Shown piece after piece: positions 1-10,789 of a stretch of 64,000 nucleotides of DNA (positions within the stretch are counted from its first letter, which is position 1; each line of letters starts with the position of its first letter). This DNA is from Catonia carolina. Its lineage: Eukaryota > Arthropoda > Insecta > Hemiptera > Achilidae. The notes under the pieces are model-generated. The model was not told where the DNA came from. It saw nothing but the letters and a program-made list of their open reading frames with translations, and made no database searches. The stretch is taken from assembly GCA_035578175.1 (NCBI GenBank), contig JAQMRL010000003.1, forward strand, positions 58,698,672 to 58,762,671, read 5' to 3'. Both the position numbers and the translations under genes were made by a program.

Positions 1-984
1 TTGAGAATTTCAGGCTAGGAATTATTGATCATTTCTAAGATAGTAGTATTTGTTTTTGTAAGGGGTAGAATGGATATATCTTTAATTAAAATCGGGGTAC
101 TTTAGCCAACCGTGCGGCAACGGTTCCACTACCACCGCGTCGCCGTAGTTCTTCTCTGTATTCTATACACAAGTACCATAGTAGGTGGCACGTTGGTTGG
201 ATGTAGGTGTAGATGCCCTGAAAATAGGCCTGGACTTGTTCCAATTTCCTACCATTCAGAATACTCACTCACAATTCTCTAACTCACAACTCACAACGCA
301 CCCCACATCTTATTAACTGACCTATAATTCTTCCTTTCTCTAACTTGCAGTTGATAGATTTTCTAATCTATAATTTACTAATTAATTTATTCAACTGATA
401 AAAGCTATTAGGTTTTTATTTATTACAAAAGTTAACCAATTTATTGTCAGAATATAATTTTTCCATTTTCTTTTTTAGAATTCCCGTTTTAAATAAAAAT
501 CTAAAACACTTCTATGGTATATTTTATATTTAAAATGGGTTTAAAGCTGAACATTTTAAACAAAATGTATAATTTTTATCAGGGTTCAATGTATACAATA
601 TAAAAATGATTCAACATAAGCAAGATTACAATTCTCTTTGATATACTGGGTTTATTCACGTAAAATTCTTTGTATTTTTAATGAATTATCATTTACTATT
701 AACATTGTGACTAAAGCAATAGAAATTGAGGCTATTTTGTGAAATAAAGGTCCGCGATTGGTTACCTAACGTCTTCTGAGAGTAGAGTTCTATTGTACGT
801 TGGCTATTGACGTCTTTACTGTTATCTGTTTTTATATAACTTTTTTATATTATTTTATTAACTGGATTTTTTTAGGGTTGCAAACTTTTAAAATCTGTAT
901 ATTCTGGATAATTCTAAGGTCATACAATATAGAAAAAGCAACCAAAACATAATATATGACTCTTACATGTTTAAAAGGTTCATA
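1..984. other. No gene recognised
   Basis: I see no conserved coding sequence here. Positions about 95-300 are less AT-rich than the rest and carry a 60-codon minus-strand frame (86-268) with no recognisable motif. The remainder is AT-rich and probably belongs to the long 5' intron or flank of the Sidestep-like gene. Confidence 0.5.
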
Positions 985-1090
985 GGTCCTTCCGGAAATG
1001 TATCCATCATTAATTGAAATATAAATACATCAATGTTTTGTCAGTTTGTCATAAAAATATCAAACTGAAAAAGATCCATGTATTGAAGTA

Positions 1091-2050
1091 CGAGGGCTAT
1101 TCAGAAAGTAGATTACGTTTTGGAATAAAAAAATAACAAATTACAGAAAAAAAAATTTATTATGTACATCTGAAAGAGCAACTTAAACACTACTTTTCTA
1201 CATAGTCACCAAACAAATTGAGGCACTTGTCGTAGCGGTGAACAAGTTTTGAAATGCCTTCATCGTAAAATTCAGCCGCCTGAGATGTCAGCCAGTTAGT
1301 CACGCCCGCCTGCAGTTCCACGTCGTCATCAAAACGTTGTGTTGCAAGCCAGTTCTTCATCTTTGGAAACAAGTGGAAGTCGCTGGGTGCAAGGTCGGGA
1401 CTATAAGCCGGATGAGGAAAAATCTCCCATTTGAATCCATCAAGGACACCTTGAGTGCGATTTGCCGTATGAGGTCTGGCATTGTCATGCAAAAACAAAA
1501 TTTTGTTCGTCAGCTTTCCCCGAAGTTTGTGGTAGCCTAGCTTTTGTGTAACAATCTCGTACAGCAAAGTTCTTGAAATTTGTGGGAAACAAAGGGAAAG
1601 CTCCGTTATTGTGAAACGGCGGTTTTCACGCACCTTTTCATTGACTTTCTCAGTCAGTTCATCAGTCACAATGCTCGGTCGACCACTCTTCTCTTCGTCA
1701 TGGACATTAGTTCGGCCATTCTTAAAGCGAATGCACCACTGACGAACTCCACCTTCAGTGATAATGTCATTTCCATACACTGCACACAGTTTCCGGTAAA
1801 TTTCTATTGGTTTATGGTTGCTTGCCAACAAAAACCTTATCACAGATCGTACTTCACAACTCGCGGGATTTGCGATTGCAGCACACATTTCAAAAGCTTA
1901 TAAAAACGGAACGAGCAGCGCGATCACCCTCTCACTAGCACGGCTGGATAGCCACTGAACGGCAGAACGCCCACATACCAAAATGTCCGCGATTGCCCCG
2001 CCCCTTGCGGCAACAGACGAAAACGTAATCTACTTTCTGAATAGCCCTCG
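1091..2050 (-). mobile_element. mariner element, 960 bp, internally deleted
   Basis: The ends are perfect inverted repeats of 31 bp starting CGAGGGCTATTCAGAAAGTA, flanked by TA at 1089-1090 and 2051-2052, the mariner target-site signature. A complete mariner is usually about 1.3 kb, so about 0.3 kb is missing from the middle. The transposase is read on the minus strand. The perfect ends and an open reading frame through the deletion suggest a recent insertion. It could not make an active enzyme but could be moved by an intact relative. Confidence 0.92.
1190..1888 (-). pseudogene. mariner transposase with in-frame internal deletion
   Basis: This 232-residue frame reads without stops from an ATG inside the mariner at 1091-2050. 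Residues 1 to about 115 are the paired helix-turn-helix DNA-binding part, with the linker EEKSGRPSIVTDELTEKV. It then jumps to the catalytic C-terminal half with LHDNARPH and YSPDLAPSDFHLFPK. The last two aspartates of the D,D34D triad are present with 34 residues between them. The block carrying the first catalytic aspartate (around a GDETW-type motif) is absent, about 110 residues short of the usual 345. The product would keep DNA binding but lack catalysis. Such products can act as repressors in other systems, but that is only inference here. Confidence 0.9.
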
Positions 2051-2769
2051 TACTTGCATTTCAATCTTGGCTTATAATGGATACATGATATCTGGAAGGA
2101 CCTACTGAAGTTTTATCAGGTTAGTCATCTGCTATGTAATTTGTGGTTTTTCTACTTTTTATAATTCTAAACTATACAGTACATAATAAAATATTTAACA
2201 AAAATCTTAGGTTATTGTTTGTTTATTCCTCTCTTCCTCTTACTAAAAATTCTAAGAAATCCTAAATTGAGTATGTAAACTACTAGCCCCTTTATCGGTG
2301 AGTTTTAGTTGTACACGGACTGTGAGTTAAATCAGTGTTGTAAAGTGTCAGAGCTGTTAACCAGTTTATGCATTGTAACCATTACATTAAGAAAAGAAGG
2401 TCTACCTGCGAGGAACATAGTATAATGTTTTGTTCGTAAGAGTCGGTTATTGAGAGTAAATAATCATGCTTTGTTAGTTAAGTTTAGTTGAACTTTAAGA
2501 CGAATCTGGACTTATGGTGTCCAGCTCTTTGGAGTAGGGTCAGAGAGTAATTTAAAGTCGATCCAGGTCTTCCAATCAAAATTCTTAAGACTTGCTTCTG
2601 GCGCTCCTTTTTATGTAAGCAATAAAACATTCCACGACGATCTAAACATTCTGACAGTGAATAACCGCGTCCTTGTATAGTACATATCACGAACGACTAG
2701 ATGACCATCTAAACCAACTACCCGTGATCTAGCTACAAGAAACTTCCCAACTGTGCGACGTCTAAAGCG

Positions 2770-2807
2770 AAAATGGAGTAGAGACCTCTTGGTCTCTACT
2801 CCATTTT
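2770..2807. repeat. Perfect palindrome, 17-bp arms, 4-base loop
   Basis: AAAATGGAGTAGAGACC is followed by TCTT and then by its exact reverse complement. The two sister LINE copies have the left arm but not the right arm, so the palindrome arose in this copy, most simply by template switching during replication or reverse transcription. Confidence 0.9.
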
Positions 2808-2849
2808 ACGGACAATACCCGTAGTTTTAAACGGAGAAAGTACCACTGG

Positions 2850-3087
2850 GTATAGTGCAGAGACGACTTGAATGCTAGTGTGAGACGAAGTGGGGAACAG
2901 GAAAACTTGTCCATAGATAGGACTAATGTCTCAGTCGTCGAGGTGATAATATCGAAAAGTATAGTGGACAGATGCTTGAATGCTAGTGTAAGACGAAGTG
3001 GGGAACAGGAAAGCTTGTCCATAGATATGACAAGCTTTTCTGTTCCCCAATTTCTTTCACACTAGCATTCAAGTCATCTCTCCACTA
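2850..3087. repeat. Compound direct and inverted repeat inserted in LINE tail
   Basis: A unit of about 68 bp containing GACGAAGTGGGGAACAGGAA occurs at 2850-2918, again in direct orientation at 2960-3027, and inverted at 3029-3087. The second and third units meet almost head to head (TTGTCCATAGATATGACAAG), so the transcript could fold into a long hairpin. The small plus- and minus-strand frames here are by-products of the repetition. Confidence 0.8.
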
Positions 3088-3200
3088 CACCTAAGTGAAG
3101 TTAAGTGAAGTCACTTAAGTGAAGTTCCCAACCGCCATTTGTTTATCATATACGGAAATTGTGCAGCTCAATGTACAGTACAGTACCGTAATAGATATTA

Positions 3201-5384
3201 AAGACAAAAATAGTTTAGTTAGTTTAAGCTTTAATTTTATAATAACATTTTTGTAATTAATCTCGTTATGTAATTTAATTGCAAATGGCAAGCCTGGTAA
3301 TTTACTAATCTGTTAAAAATATGTTGTTGATATAAATCTAAAATAAGTTCTTCTATCATTTATTATAACAATATGCCGAAAAATCTTCAATTAAACGTTG
3401 GTTGTGGACAGGCAAATCATTGTTACGATTGTTACGTGCCAGTGTTTTATTTATAGTCGAATTTAGTTTGAGTTTTCTAATTCATTTTTAATTGAAGTTA
3501 TCTAATTGTAATTTATAGGTAGACTAAGCTTAATAAATCGTACCAATAAAAATAATTGTTATAAGTTTAAAGAAAGTTTGTTTATTATTTATTAAACCCA
3601 GATCCCAAACAAATCTGAGCTTAAATCGGAGTTAAAATATTATTGTATCGTTTATTAATTGTAGGCTATATATTTTGGCCATACAGCATAGCTAGAATTA
3701 TCTTTTTAAATTTTATTTATATTGAGCATTTTATAGAATTGTATTATGTGTTGTTTTGGAATTTTACGTTCTTCTCTTCCAAGTAAGCGCTATGCTCTTT
3801 TGAAGGAGTTATATTTATGAATACATAAACAAAATAAAGAAGTAAAGAAAACATTTCAGCAAGTTACTTTAAGTTACTTTTGAAAGAAAACAATCTGCCT
3901 TCGTGAAAAGTTTTTGGAAGAAGGTTTTAAGCTGCAGAAAATTGATCATCTATCGTAATACTGTGTTTAAATTTCACAAATCTCAGTACGTCGTTGGGAC
4001 AATATATAAATTTTATGTCCCGGTCTTAATTATACTATATGAATTTTTCTACATTACAAATCATGATAATAAACCAGTTCCGTAGCATATAGTTAAATGG
4101 CTGCACAAAACATGAACGTTGATAAATAAAACTTACTATTTTTATCAAAATATAAAACCATGAACATTTTTTCTTGGTTTGTAATAATGAAAAATTTCAA
4201 AATATATGAAATTGATCCTTTTGTTCTTATTACATTTTACATTCATCTTGGAATTGGGAAAAATATCTTGAAATGAAAAATAAAATTTTTCAACTGAGGT
4301 TATAAAGAGGTTGAAAGTGTTATTCTTCCATAGAAGAGGGAAAAGGGAAAATGTTTCTGCTCCTGGTAGACCATTGTTACACTTTATTATCATGGCTTGC
4401 TATAGAAAGAATACAGGAAACCATTCTCATATCAGAATTTCTCTTTTTACCAGTTCCTTTTGTAACTGAAATAGAGAAAGAATGGAATTTTGTTTATGTT
4501 CTAACATAGTAGTCATAACTGTTGTTGAAAATTTAACAGTAACTTTCTTTTCGAAAAAAGTGAAGTAACGAAACAATGGTTTAGTCATAAACTTACTAAA
4601 GTGAAGGTTTATTGAAAGCTTGTAATCAATAAAAAAATAAAAAACTTATACAACGTTTGTAGATTTTATAAATCAACTGAAAATTAAAAATTATTAGAAA
4701 TTAGCATTCACGATAGGTATTTATGTTCGATAATTATCTTATTACAACTAAAGAAGCATCTGCAAATAATGATGGGAAACATTTCTCCAAAGTAAGTTCT
4801 GGGATGTAGGCTTGAAGGAAATTGGGAAGACGTCTTTAAGCTGAGTATTTTATTTGATTTGCGGCTTTTCTAATAAAAGATAAAACATTTTTATGCCGAA
4901 GTAGGTACGATCAAGTGGCATTTCGCTAAAAGTCATATGCCACGAATATAAGAAGAAGAAGGAGGAGGAAAACAAAATAATTAAATACTTGAAATTGATT
5001 TCACTTTTTTTTTAACAATTTTGGGACTTGTGTACTTTGAGAACCTTTAGTTTTAAAACGCGTACTTACAGTAATCTCATGAAATTATTGAAGTAACTTA
5101 TAAGTATTTGCTGCAGAATAACTTCAGATATTCTACTGTTCATGTGGTTCCAACCGAATTTTGCCTAAATAAACTGAGTCATCTTGTTCCTCTTATAGTT
5201 CTTATCCTTCCGGAAGCTATCAACAATATTATCATATGTTTTACCAGGGCACTGAATAGCTGTGCCGTAGTCATAAAGTGTTAAGTCACAAAATGCGGTC
5301 ATATCGAATAATTTTGAGTTTCAGCTGAATGGATCGTGTCACAAACAAACGTATCATCAGAATAATCTATAAGAAGAAAGAGGT
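3201..5384. other. No gene recognised
   Basis: AT-rich DNA with only short chance frames. I see no family motif, terminal repeat or structured RNA that I can support. Confidence 0.5.
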
Positions 5385-5520
5385 TGCAATAATTATAAAA
5401 ATACGAAAGTCGCAGTACTTGGGTCATGTTATGAGAGGGAGGAGTTACAGATCACGCAGATTATTCAGAGGAAAGTTATGAGCAAAATTGGTCAACATTT
5501 CTTCGCCAAAATTGTCAACG
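5385..5520 (+). pseudogene. LINE C-terminal fragment (LGHVMR type)
   Basis: A short plus-strand stretch translates to KSQYLGHVMRGRSYRSRRLF with stops soon after. This resembles the extreme C-terminus of insect endonuclease/reverse-transcriptase LINEs, where a QYLGHVMR motif follows the RT domain. A related fragment lies at 23310-23560. Confidence 0.6.
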
Positions 5521-6244
5521 AAAGAAACCGGATTAAATTTAATCATTGAAAAACCTTCTTTTTATTATTTTCATTATCGCCTATAATAAGCAATTTGCTT
5601 AGCATTACTTAGCTTCAGATTACGGGATGTTAATAAACGAAACAATTATTCTATATGACTTGTTTGTAAATAGCTAGTTATTTACTATATTACTTGTGCT
5701 ACATTAGGTATGGAAAATTAGTTACGCTTATGGATTCATTTTCCACAGTAAATTGAAAGCAATATTTCTATTATTCTAACAAAGATATTACTGATAATGG
5801 AAAAGTAATTATACTTTAGTAATTAGGTCACTCTACACATTATTGTTACTGTAACTTTTACTACATCGACGACAATAGTTCTGCTCTGTAATTAAAACTG
5901 AACGTTAAGTTCCTTATCATAGGAAGTAAGTCGATAAACGTATAAAGGTCCTTTTACATTTACCGGTAATTATGGGATCCATAAAAACTACAAAAGATTT
6001 CTGATGTATTTATTTGGGTAATAGAAGGTTATCAACAGTAATTTTAGTCCAATTAATAATAATATCCTTTATTATTCTAAATGAAACATTGTGGTACTAA
6101 AATTAAAAAAAAAACAAATATTGTTGTATTTATTCTGGGTTGTTTAGGGATCTGATTATTAATAAAAATAGCAAACTAACGATCAAGCCTATAAAGACAT
6201 AGAACCAATGACAGTGTCCATGCCCAAGAAACCGTTATCGTACT

Positions 6245-6613
6245 TTGGACATATTTATACTAAAAACACCAAACACCAGACTTTTGTGCAGAATAATTGG
6301 CCATGCAATGAGACGAAAAATGGACGCTGGTAACGCATACATAAAGCACAAAGAAATCAAAAGGGATTTACCAGAACTTGGACTAACTCACGAAGATCTA
6401 ACGGAAAAATCACCCAAATATAAACAGGTCATCAACAACCACAAACATTGGCTTTCGACACAGAAAAAAGAGTATAAGACGAGGGAATTTTCCAAAACAG
6501 CAAACAGCCAAACAGAAGCGTGCTCAGAACATGAAAGAATATCACGCCAAAAAGAGAATGAAAGCTTCCAAATTGTCGACTTAAGTTGTCGATTGTGGCT
6601 AAACAAGCACTAA
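6245..6613 (+). pseudogene. LINE C-terminal fragment
   Basis: The frame contains RIIGHAMRRKMDAG followed by EIKRDLPELGLTHEDLTEKS and a basic, charged tail. That order (a GHxxR motif, a 'kDL..lGi..ed...r' segment, then a Lys/Arg-rich end) is the usual end of one group of insect LINE polyproteins, also seen on the minus strand at 53340-53775 and 46350-46610. No RT core precedes it, so it is a 5'-truncated relic. The host-gene alternative is unlikely because there are no splice signals or known domain. Confidence 0.5.
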
Positions 6614-6844
6614 AAAAAATAAAAATAGCAAAACCTATTTTTAAATTTATAACATATAATTATTTACAAATTTATTACTTAACGACATTCATTTATTATT
6701 GTTATAACAACTAGAAAATTACGACAATATACTTACCTTAATAACAGACTAAATTTAACTAAAAAGAAAATTTGGTCATATAGGTTCAAATAAAATACTT
6801 GTTAACTTACAACGGATAATAAATTGTACGCTGTCTGGCCTTCA

Positions 6845-7000
6845 CGTAGAAACTGCTTCAATAAGCGACGTACAAACCGGTTTTTAACAACTGCACTACT
6901 GTTCAAAACAACACTGACCAACTACCAAAGGGTATGTGAAACAAACATCCCTCTGTATGTAAAACAAATGTATTACTATCTAGAAAGATATATAACATAA
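6845..7000. repeat. Dispersed repeat, left copy beside the RTE LINE
   Basis: This segment (GAAACTGCTTCAATAAGCGA and onward) reappears diverged at 10790-10955 in the same orientation on the other side of the LINE, and more distantly at about 20930-21130. Its type is unknown. Confidence 0.7.
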
Positions 7001-7292
7001 TAGAATATTCTGGAGAAATAAATAACAATAGGACATTTTAATCTTTACTAGAGAAACAAGTTAAATTCTGATCACTCACACACAAACGTTGCCTGGTAAA
7101 AACATAGTTGTCCAGCCGGCGTAAGTCACAATACTTTTCAGCCTTCTACATTTTAAATACGAGTGAGTAAATTTTAAAAATATTTATATAAATAAAATAT
7201 GTGTCATTTCATTTTTACTGATTAGTAAAAACAAGAGTTAACGCTACTCAGTTAATTAAAAATCAACACTGTTTCATTTCATTTCATTTCAT

Positions 7293-7304
7293 AACTCTTA
7301 ACTC
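7293..7304. repeat. Target-site duplication, left copy, of the RTE LINE
   Basis: AACTCTTAACTC here is repeated exactly at 10670-10681, right after the LINE's terminal A-run. It fixes the element's limits. Confidence 0.85.
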
Positions 7305-10300
7305 GTAGGGCTATAAAGGGCTTCTGTCGTCAACTGGAAGGAGACCCCTTAATTCCTTTTACAAAAGGCTTAAGGGAACCAGCCGGGATAGAAGGCTAGT
7401 GTCCTATCCATACATTCACGTTGTGTGGCCTGTTAGTAACCATGTGACCGCTCATCAGCACGATAACCGGCTCATGGTGAACGGAACTGGAAGGGCTGCC
7501 CATTCCACCCTGGCAGACGGTGGCTTGGGGCACTCAGTCTGCCAACCAAAAAGCTGAAAGCAACAGTAAACTACAGCTTTTTCTGTCTGACTAGAATTAT
7601 CGTAAGGAAACTCCTTCATGTATGATTCTGGTTAGGCTTACTTAGTATATGCAGATCTTCAAGAACTTCGAGAACTTCAAAATATGAAAAATTTATGATG
7701 GCGTCCTCTCTGGTAAAACATTCCGGAGATAAACTATTCCTCCATTCGGATCTCCGGGCGAGGACTATCAGAGGGGACTTCATCAAAAAAATAAAAGTTT
7801 CTGAAATTCTGCAAGTTGGAACATGGAATGTTAGGAGTTTAAAACAAACTGGTAGGTTAGAGAATTTAAAAAGGGAAATGGATAGGTTGAAGTTAGATAT
7901 TGTAGGCATTGGTGAGGTACGCTGGGATGATGATCAAGACTTTTGGTCCGGGGATTATAGGGTTATTAACACTAAAGCCATCGGAGGGCAGGGCGGAGTG
8001 GGTCTAGTAATGAATAAAAAAGTTGGACAAAGAGTGACTTACTATAAGCAGTGTAGTGATAGGATTATCATGGTTAGAGTAGATACGAAACCAAAGTCTA
8101 CCACTATAGTGCAGGTCTACATGCCTACGTCTTCACACAGAGAGGAAGAAATAGAACAAGTATATGAGGAATTAGATGAAGTAATAAAATATGTCAAGGG
8201 TGATGAAAATTTGATAGTTATGGGAGACTGGAATGCAGTAGTTGGGGAAGGAAAAGAAGGAAAGATAGTCGGAGAATATGGTCTAGGGAAGAGAAATGAC
8301 AGAGGGAGTCGGCTGGTAGATTTCTGCTCCAAATATAATTTAGTGATAGGCAATACATTTTTTAAGAATCACAAAAGGAGGTTATACACTTGGATGATGC
8401 CAGGTGACAAGGGAAGATACCAAATAGATTACATAATGGTTAGACAAAGATTCAGAAACCAGATTATGAACTGTAAAGCCTATCCAGGTGCAGACATAGG
8501 GAGTGATCATAACTTAGTAGTAATGGATAGCAGGCTTAAACTTAAAAAACTGAAGAAGGGACAGGGAAATGCTAGGTGGGATGTAGACAAACTAAGAGAA
8601 CAAGACAACCAGGTAGGTTTCCAGGAGAGTATTCAAAAAGGGATAGAAGAAAGAGGTAATGACACAGGAAATGTAGAGGAGGAGTGGATAAACTTCAAGG
8701 AGGTGGTAGTGAAAGCAGCGGAAGAATGGTTAGGACATACTAAAAGAAGAGGTAGGAAACCGTGGATTACTAATGATATTTTAGAACTGATGGATGAGCG
8801 AAGAAAATATAAAAACGCAAAGGACGAGAGAGGTAAAAGGCAATATTGCTACTTGAGAAATACCATAAACAAAAGGTGTAAGAAAGCGAAGGAAGAGTGG
8901 ATCAGAGCGAAATGTACGGACATTGAAAGTAAAATGGCAGTTGGTAAAGTGGACGCAGCTTATAGAAAAATAAGGGAAAACTTTGGAGAACGAAAGATGA
9001 AAGCTGTTAATTTACAAAGCGCAGGTGGTAAACCATTGTTGAATGGCCAAGAGAGAGCTGAAAGATGGAAGGAATACGTAAATCAACTCTACATGGGAAA
9101 AGAATTAGAATATGATGCGATAGAACAAGAAACTGATGTTGAAGAAGATCAAAAAGGGGACCCTATACTACGAGAAGAATTCGATCGGGCACTTAAGGAT
9201 ATGAATATGAATAAGACACCAGGAATAGATAACATACCATCGGAATTATTATTACGATGTGGCAAAGTTGCTCAAAACAAATTATACAAACTTGTGTGCA
9301 GAATGTATGAGAGTGGAGAGGTACCATCCGACTTTAAAAAAAATATTATGATTCCAATACCAAAAAAGTCAGGAGCGGAGAAGTGTGAACATTACAGAAC
9401 CATCAGCCTAACATGCCATGCATCTAAGATACTGACAAGAATTATATACAGGAGAATAGAACACCGAGTAGAAGAAGTATTGGACGCTGACCAATTTGGA
9501 TTTAGAAGGAGAATGGGAACTCGAGATGCAATATTGGCTCTGAGACTGATTATTGAGAAAAGGATACAGAAAAATAAAACTACTTTTATGGCATTTGTAG
9601 ATTTAGAGAAAGCATTTGACAATCTGGACTGGAGTAAAATGTTTAAAACTTTGAAAAGGCTAGGAATTAAATACAAAGAAAGGAAAGTTATCTACAGTCT
9701 GTATAAGAATCAAACGGCTGTTTTGAGAATCGAGGGGTACGAAAAAGAGGCTGCTGTAAGAAAAGGTGTACGACAAGGTTGTTCTTTGTCACCACTGCTT
9801 TTTAACTTGTATATAGAAGAGGCTATAAATGAAGTGAAGGAGAAATTTAACGTAGGAATAAAAATTCAAGGAGAGACAATAAAAATGCTGAGATTCGCCG
9901 ATGATATAGTAGTATTAGCCGAGGCAAAGAATGAACTAGAGGGTGCCTTAAATGGAATGGATGAGATCTTGAGGAAGGATTACTTCATGAAAATTAATAA
10001 GAACAAAACGAAAGTGTTGTGCAGCAGCAAGAGTGGTTTAGAAGAGATGGGAAATTTAAAAGTAGGCAACGAAAACATACAGGAAGTTGGGGAATTCTGC
10101 TATCTAGGGAGTAAAATAACAAAGGATGGTAGAAGCACGAGTGATATCAAGAGTAGAATTGCTCAAACTAGAAAAGCCTTTGAAATGAAAAACAGCTTAC
10201 TGACTACAAACATTGATCTACAGATTAGGAAAAATTTCTTAAAACATTATGTTTGGAGTGTAGCATTATACGGAAGTGAAACGTGGGTGATAGGGACTGT

Positions 10301-10669
10301 AGAACGGAAGAGGATAGAAGCTTTTGAAATGTGGTGTTATAGGAAAATGTTAAAGATTAGGTGGGTGGACAAAATAAGTAATTTAGAGGTTCTTAGGCGA
10401 GTGGATGAAAAAAGAAGTATATGGGAGCATCTTACCAAAAGAAGGGATAGGCTAGTGGGGCATATCCTAAGACATCCAGGTATTGGGCTATCAATAATGG
10501 AGGGTAACATTGAGGGAGTAAATTGTAGAGGGAGGCAAAGATTAGAATATATAAAGCAAATTACAAAAGATGTAGGGTGTTACAGGTATGTAGATATGAA
10601 ACGACTTGCGCAAGATAGAACAGGTTGGAGAACTGCGTCAAACCAGTCGAGAGACTGATGACAAAAAAA
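7305..10669 (+). mobile_element. Full-length RTE-like LINE with 12-bp TSD
   Basis: The element runs from 7305, just after the 12-bp duplication AACTCTTAACTC, through a 390-bp 5' leader less AT-rich than the flanks, and a single 987-codon ORF. It ends in GACTGATGAC plus an A-run, with the second copy of the duplication at 10670-10681. The 3' untranslated part is only about ten bases, which fits the RTE clade rather than Jockey. The intact ORF and exact duplication argue for a recent, possibly still active copy. It landed between two copies of an older repeat (6845-7000 and 10790-10955). Confidence 0.88.
7695..10658 (+). CDS. LINE endonuclease/reverse transcriptase (RTE-like)
   Basis: This 987-residue protein cuts target DNA and reverse-transcribes its own RNA. 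Residues about 40-280 are an APE-type endonuclease: GTWNVRSL with N45, GEVRW with E74, MGDWNA with D178 and N180, QIDYI with D245, and SDHN with D271/H272. Residues about 490-780 are the reverse transcriptase: PGIDNIPSE, then AFVDLEKAFD (motif A, D636), RQGCSLSPLLFN (motif B) and RFADDIVVL (motif C, D736/D737). A tail with RLVGHILRHPG and RLAQDRTGWR closes it. All key residues are present with no frameshift or stop. The start is the first ATG of an ATGATG pair, and I cannot exclude a start a few codons away. Clade assignment to RTE is by architecture only. Confidence 0.95.
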   Translation: MMASSLVKHSGDKLFLHSDLRARTIRGDFIKKIKVSEILQVGTWNVRSLKQTGRLENLKREMDRLKLDIVGIGEVRWDDDQDFWSGDYRVINTKAIGGQGGVGLVMNKKVGQRVTYYKQCSDRIIMVRVDTKPKSTTIVQVYMPTSSHREEEIEQVYEELDEVIKYVKGDENLIVMGDWNAVVGEGKEGKIVGEYGLGKRNDRGSRLVDFCSKYNLVIGNTFFKNHKRRLYTWMMPGDKGRYQIDYIMVRQRFRNQIMNCKAYPGADIGSDHNLVVMDSRLKLKKLKKGQGNARWDVDKLREQDNQVGFQESIQKGIEERGNDTGNVEEEWINFKEVVVKAAEEWLGHTKRRGRKPWITNDILELMDERRKYKNAKDERGKRQYCYLRNTINKRCKKAKEEWIRAKCTDIESKMAVGKVDAAYRKIRENFGERKMKAVNLQSAGGKPLLNGQERAERWKEYVNQLYMGKELEYDAIEQETDVEEDQKGDPILREEFDRALKDMNMNKTPGIDNIPSELLLRCGKVAQNKLYKLVCRMYESGEVPSDFKKNIMIPIPKKSGAEKCEHYRTISLTCHASKILTRIIYRRIEHRVEEVLDADQFGFRRRMGTRDAILALRLIIEKRIQKNKTTFMAFVDLEKAFDNLDWSKMFKTLKRLGIKYKERKVIYSLYKNQTAVLRIEGYEKEAAVRKGVRQGCSLSPLLFNLYIEEAINEVKEKFNVGIKIQGETIKMLRFADDIVVLAEAKNELEGALNGMDEILRKDYFMKINKNKTKVLCSSKSGLEEMGNLKVGNENIQEVGEFCYLGSKITKDGRSTSDIKSRIAQTRKAFEMKNSLLTTNIDLQIRKNFLKHYVWSVALYGSETWVIGTVERKRIEAFEMWCYRKMLKIRWVDKISNLEVLRRVDEKRSIWEHLTKRRDRLVGHILRHPGIGLSIMEGNIEGVNCRGRQRLEYIKQITKDVGCYRYVDMKRLAQDRTGWRTASNQSRD

Positions 10670-10681
10670 AACTCTTAACTC
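10670..10681. repeat. Target-site duplication, right copy, of the RTE LINE
   Basis: Exact repeat of AACTCTTAACTC from 7293-7304, directly after the A-run that ends the LINE. Confidence 0.85.
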
Positions 10682-10789
10682 AATAAATTTTATGGGAATT
10701 AATAATTATTGATTTTTTTATAAAATGTACACAAATTTTTGTAGTATGCAAATCGGAAGTTAAATTTCAGGAAATAATTATGTATGTAG

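Larger units (their letters stand above)
985..2102. mobile_element. Short TA-flanked MITE split by a mariner insertion
   Basis: The left end reads GGTCCTTCCGG and then contains ATGTATCCAT. The right end is the inverted equivalent, with ATGGATACAT and then TGGAAGGACC. Both ends are bordered by TA (983-984 and 2103-2104). Without the 960-bp mariner at 1091-2050 the element would be only about 155 bp and noncoding, typical of a MITE. The inner parts of the inverted repeats are imperfect, so it is old. The family is not identified. Confidence 0.6.
2330..3200 (+). pseudogene. Jockey-like LINE, 5'-truncated C-terminal and 3' end fragment
   Basis: Translation from about 2330 gives a decayed reverse-transcriptase C-terminus with WTYGVQLFG near 2510 and FQSKFLRLASGAPFYVSN following, the thumb region common in insect Jockey-like elements. 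Stops interrupt the frame (for example near 2678). The 3' part is shared with copies at 16985-17285 (+) and 24556-25010 (-). In this copy it is interrupted by a perfect palindrome (2770-2807) and an inserted foldback (2850-3087) that the other two copies lack. Confidence 0.75.

Noticed and set aside
86..268. 60-codon minus-strand frame
   Set aside because: Slightly higher GC than surroundings but no motif, splice signal or repeat partner seen.
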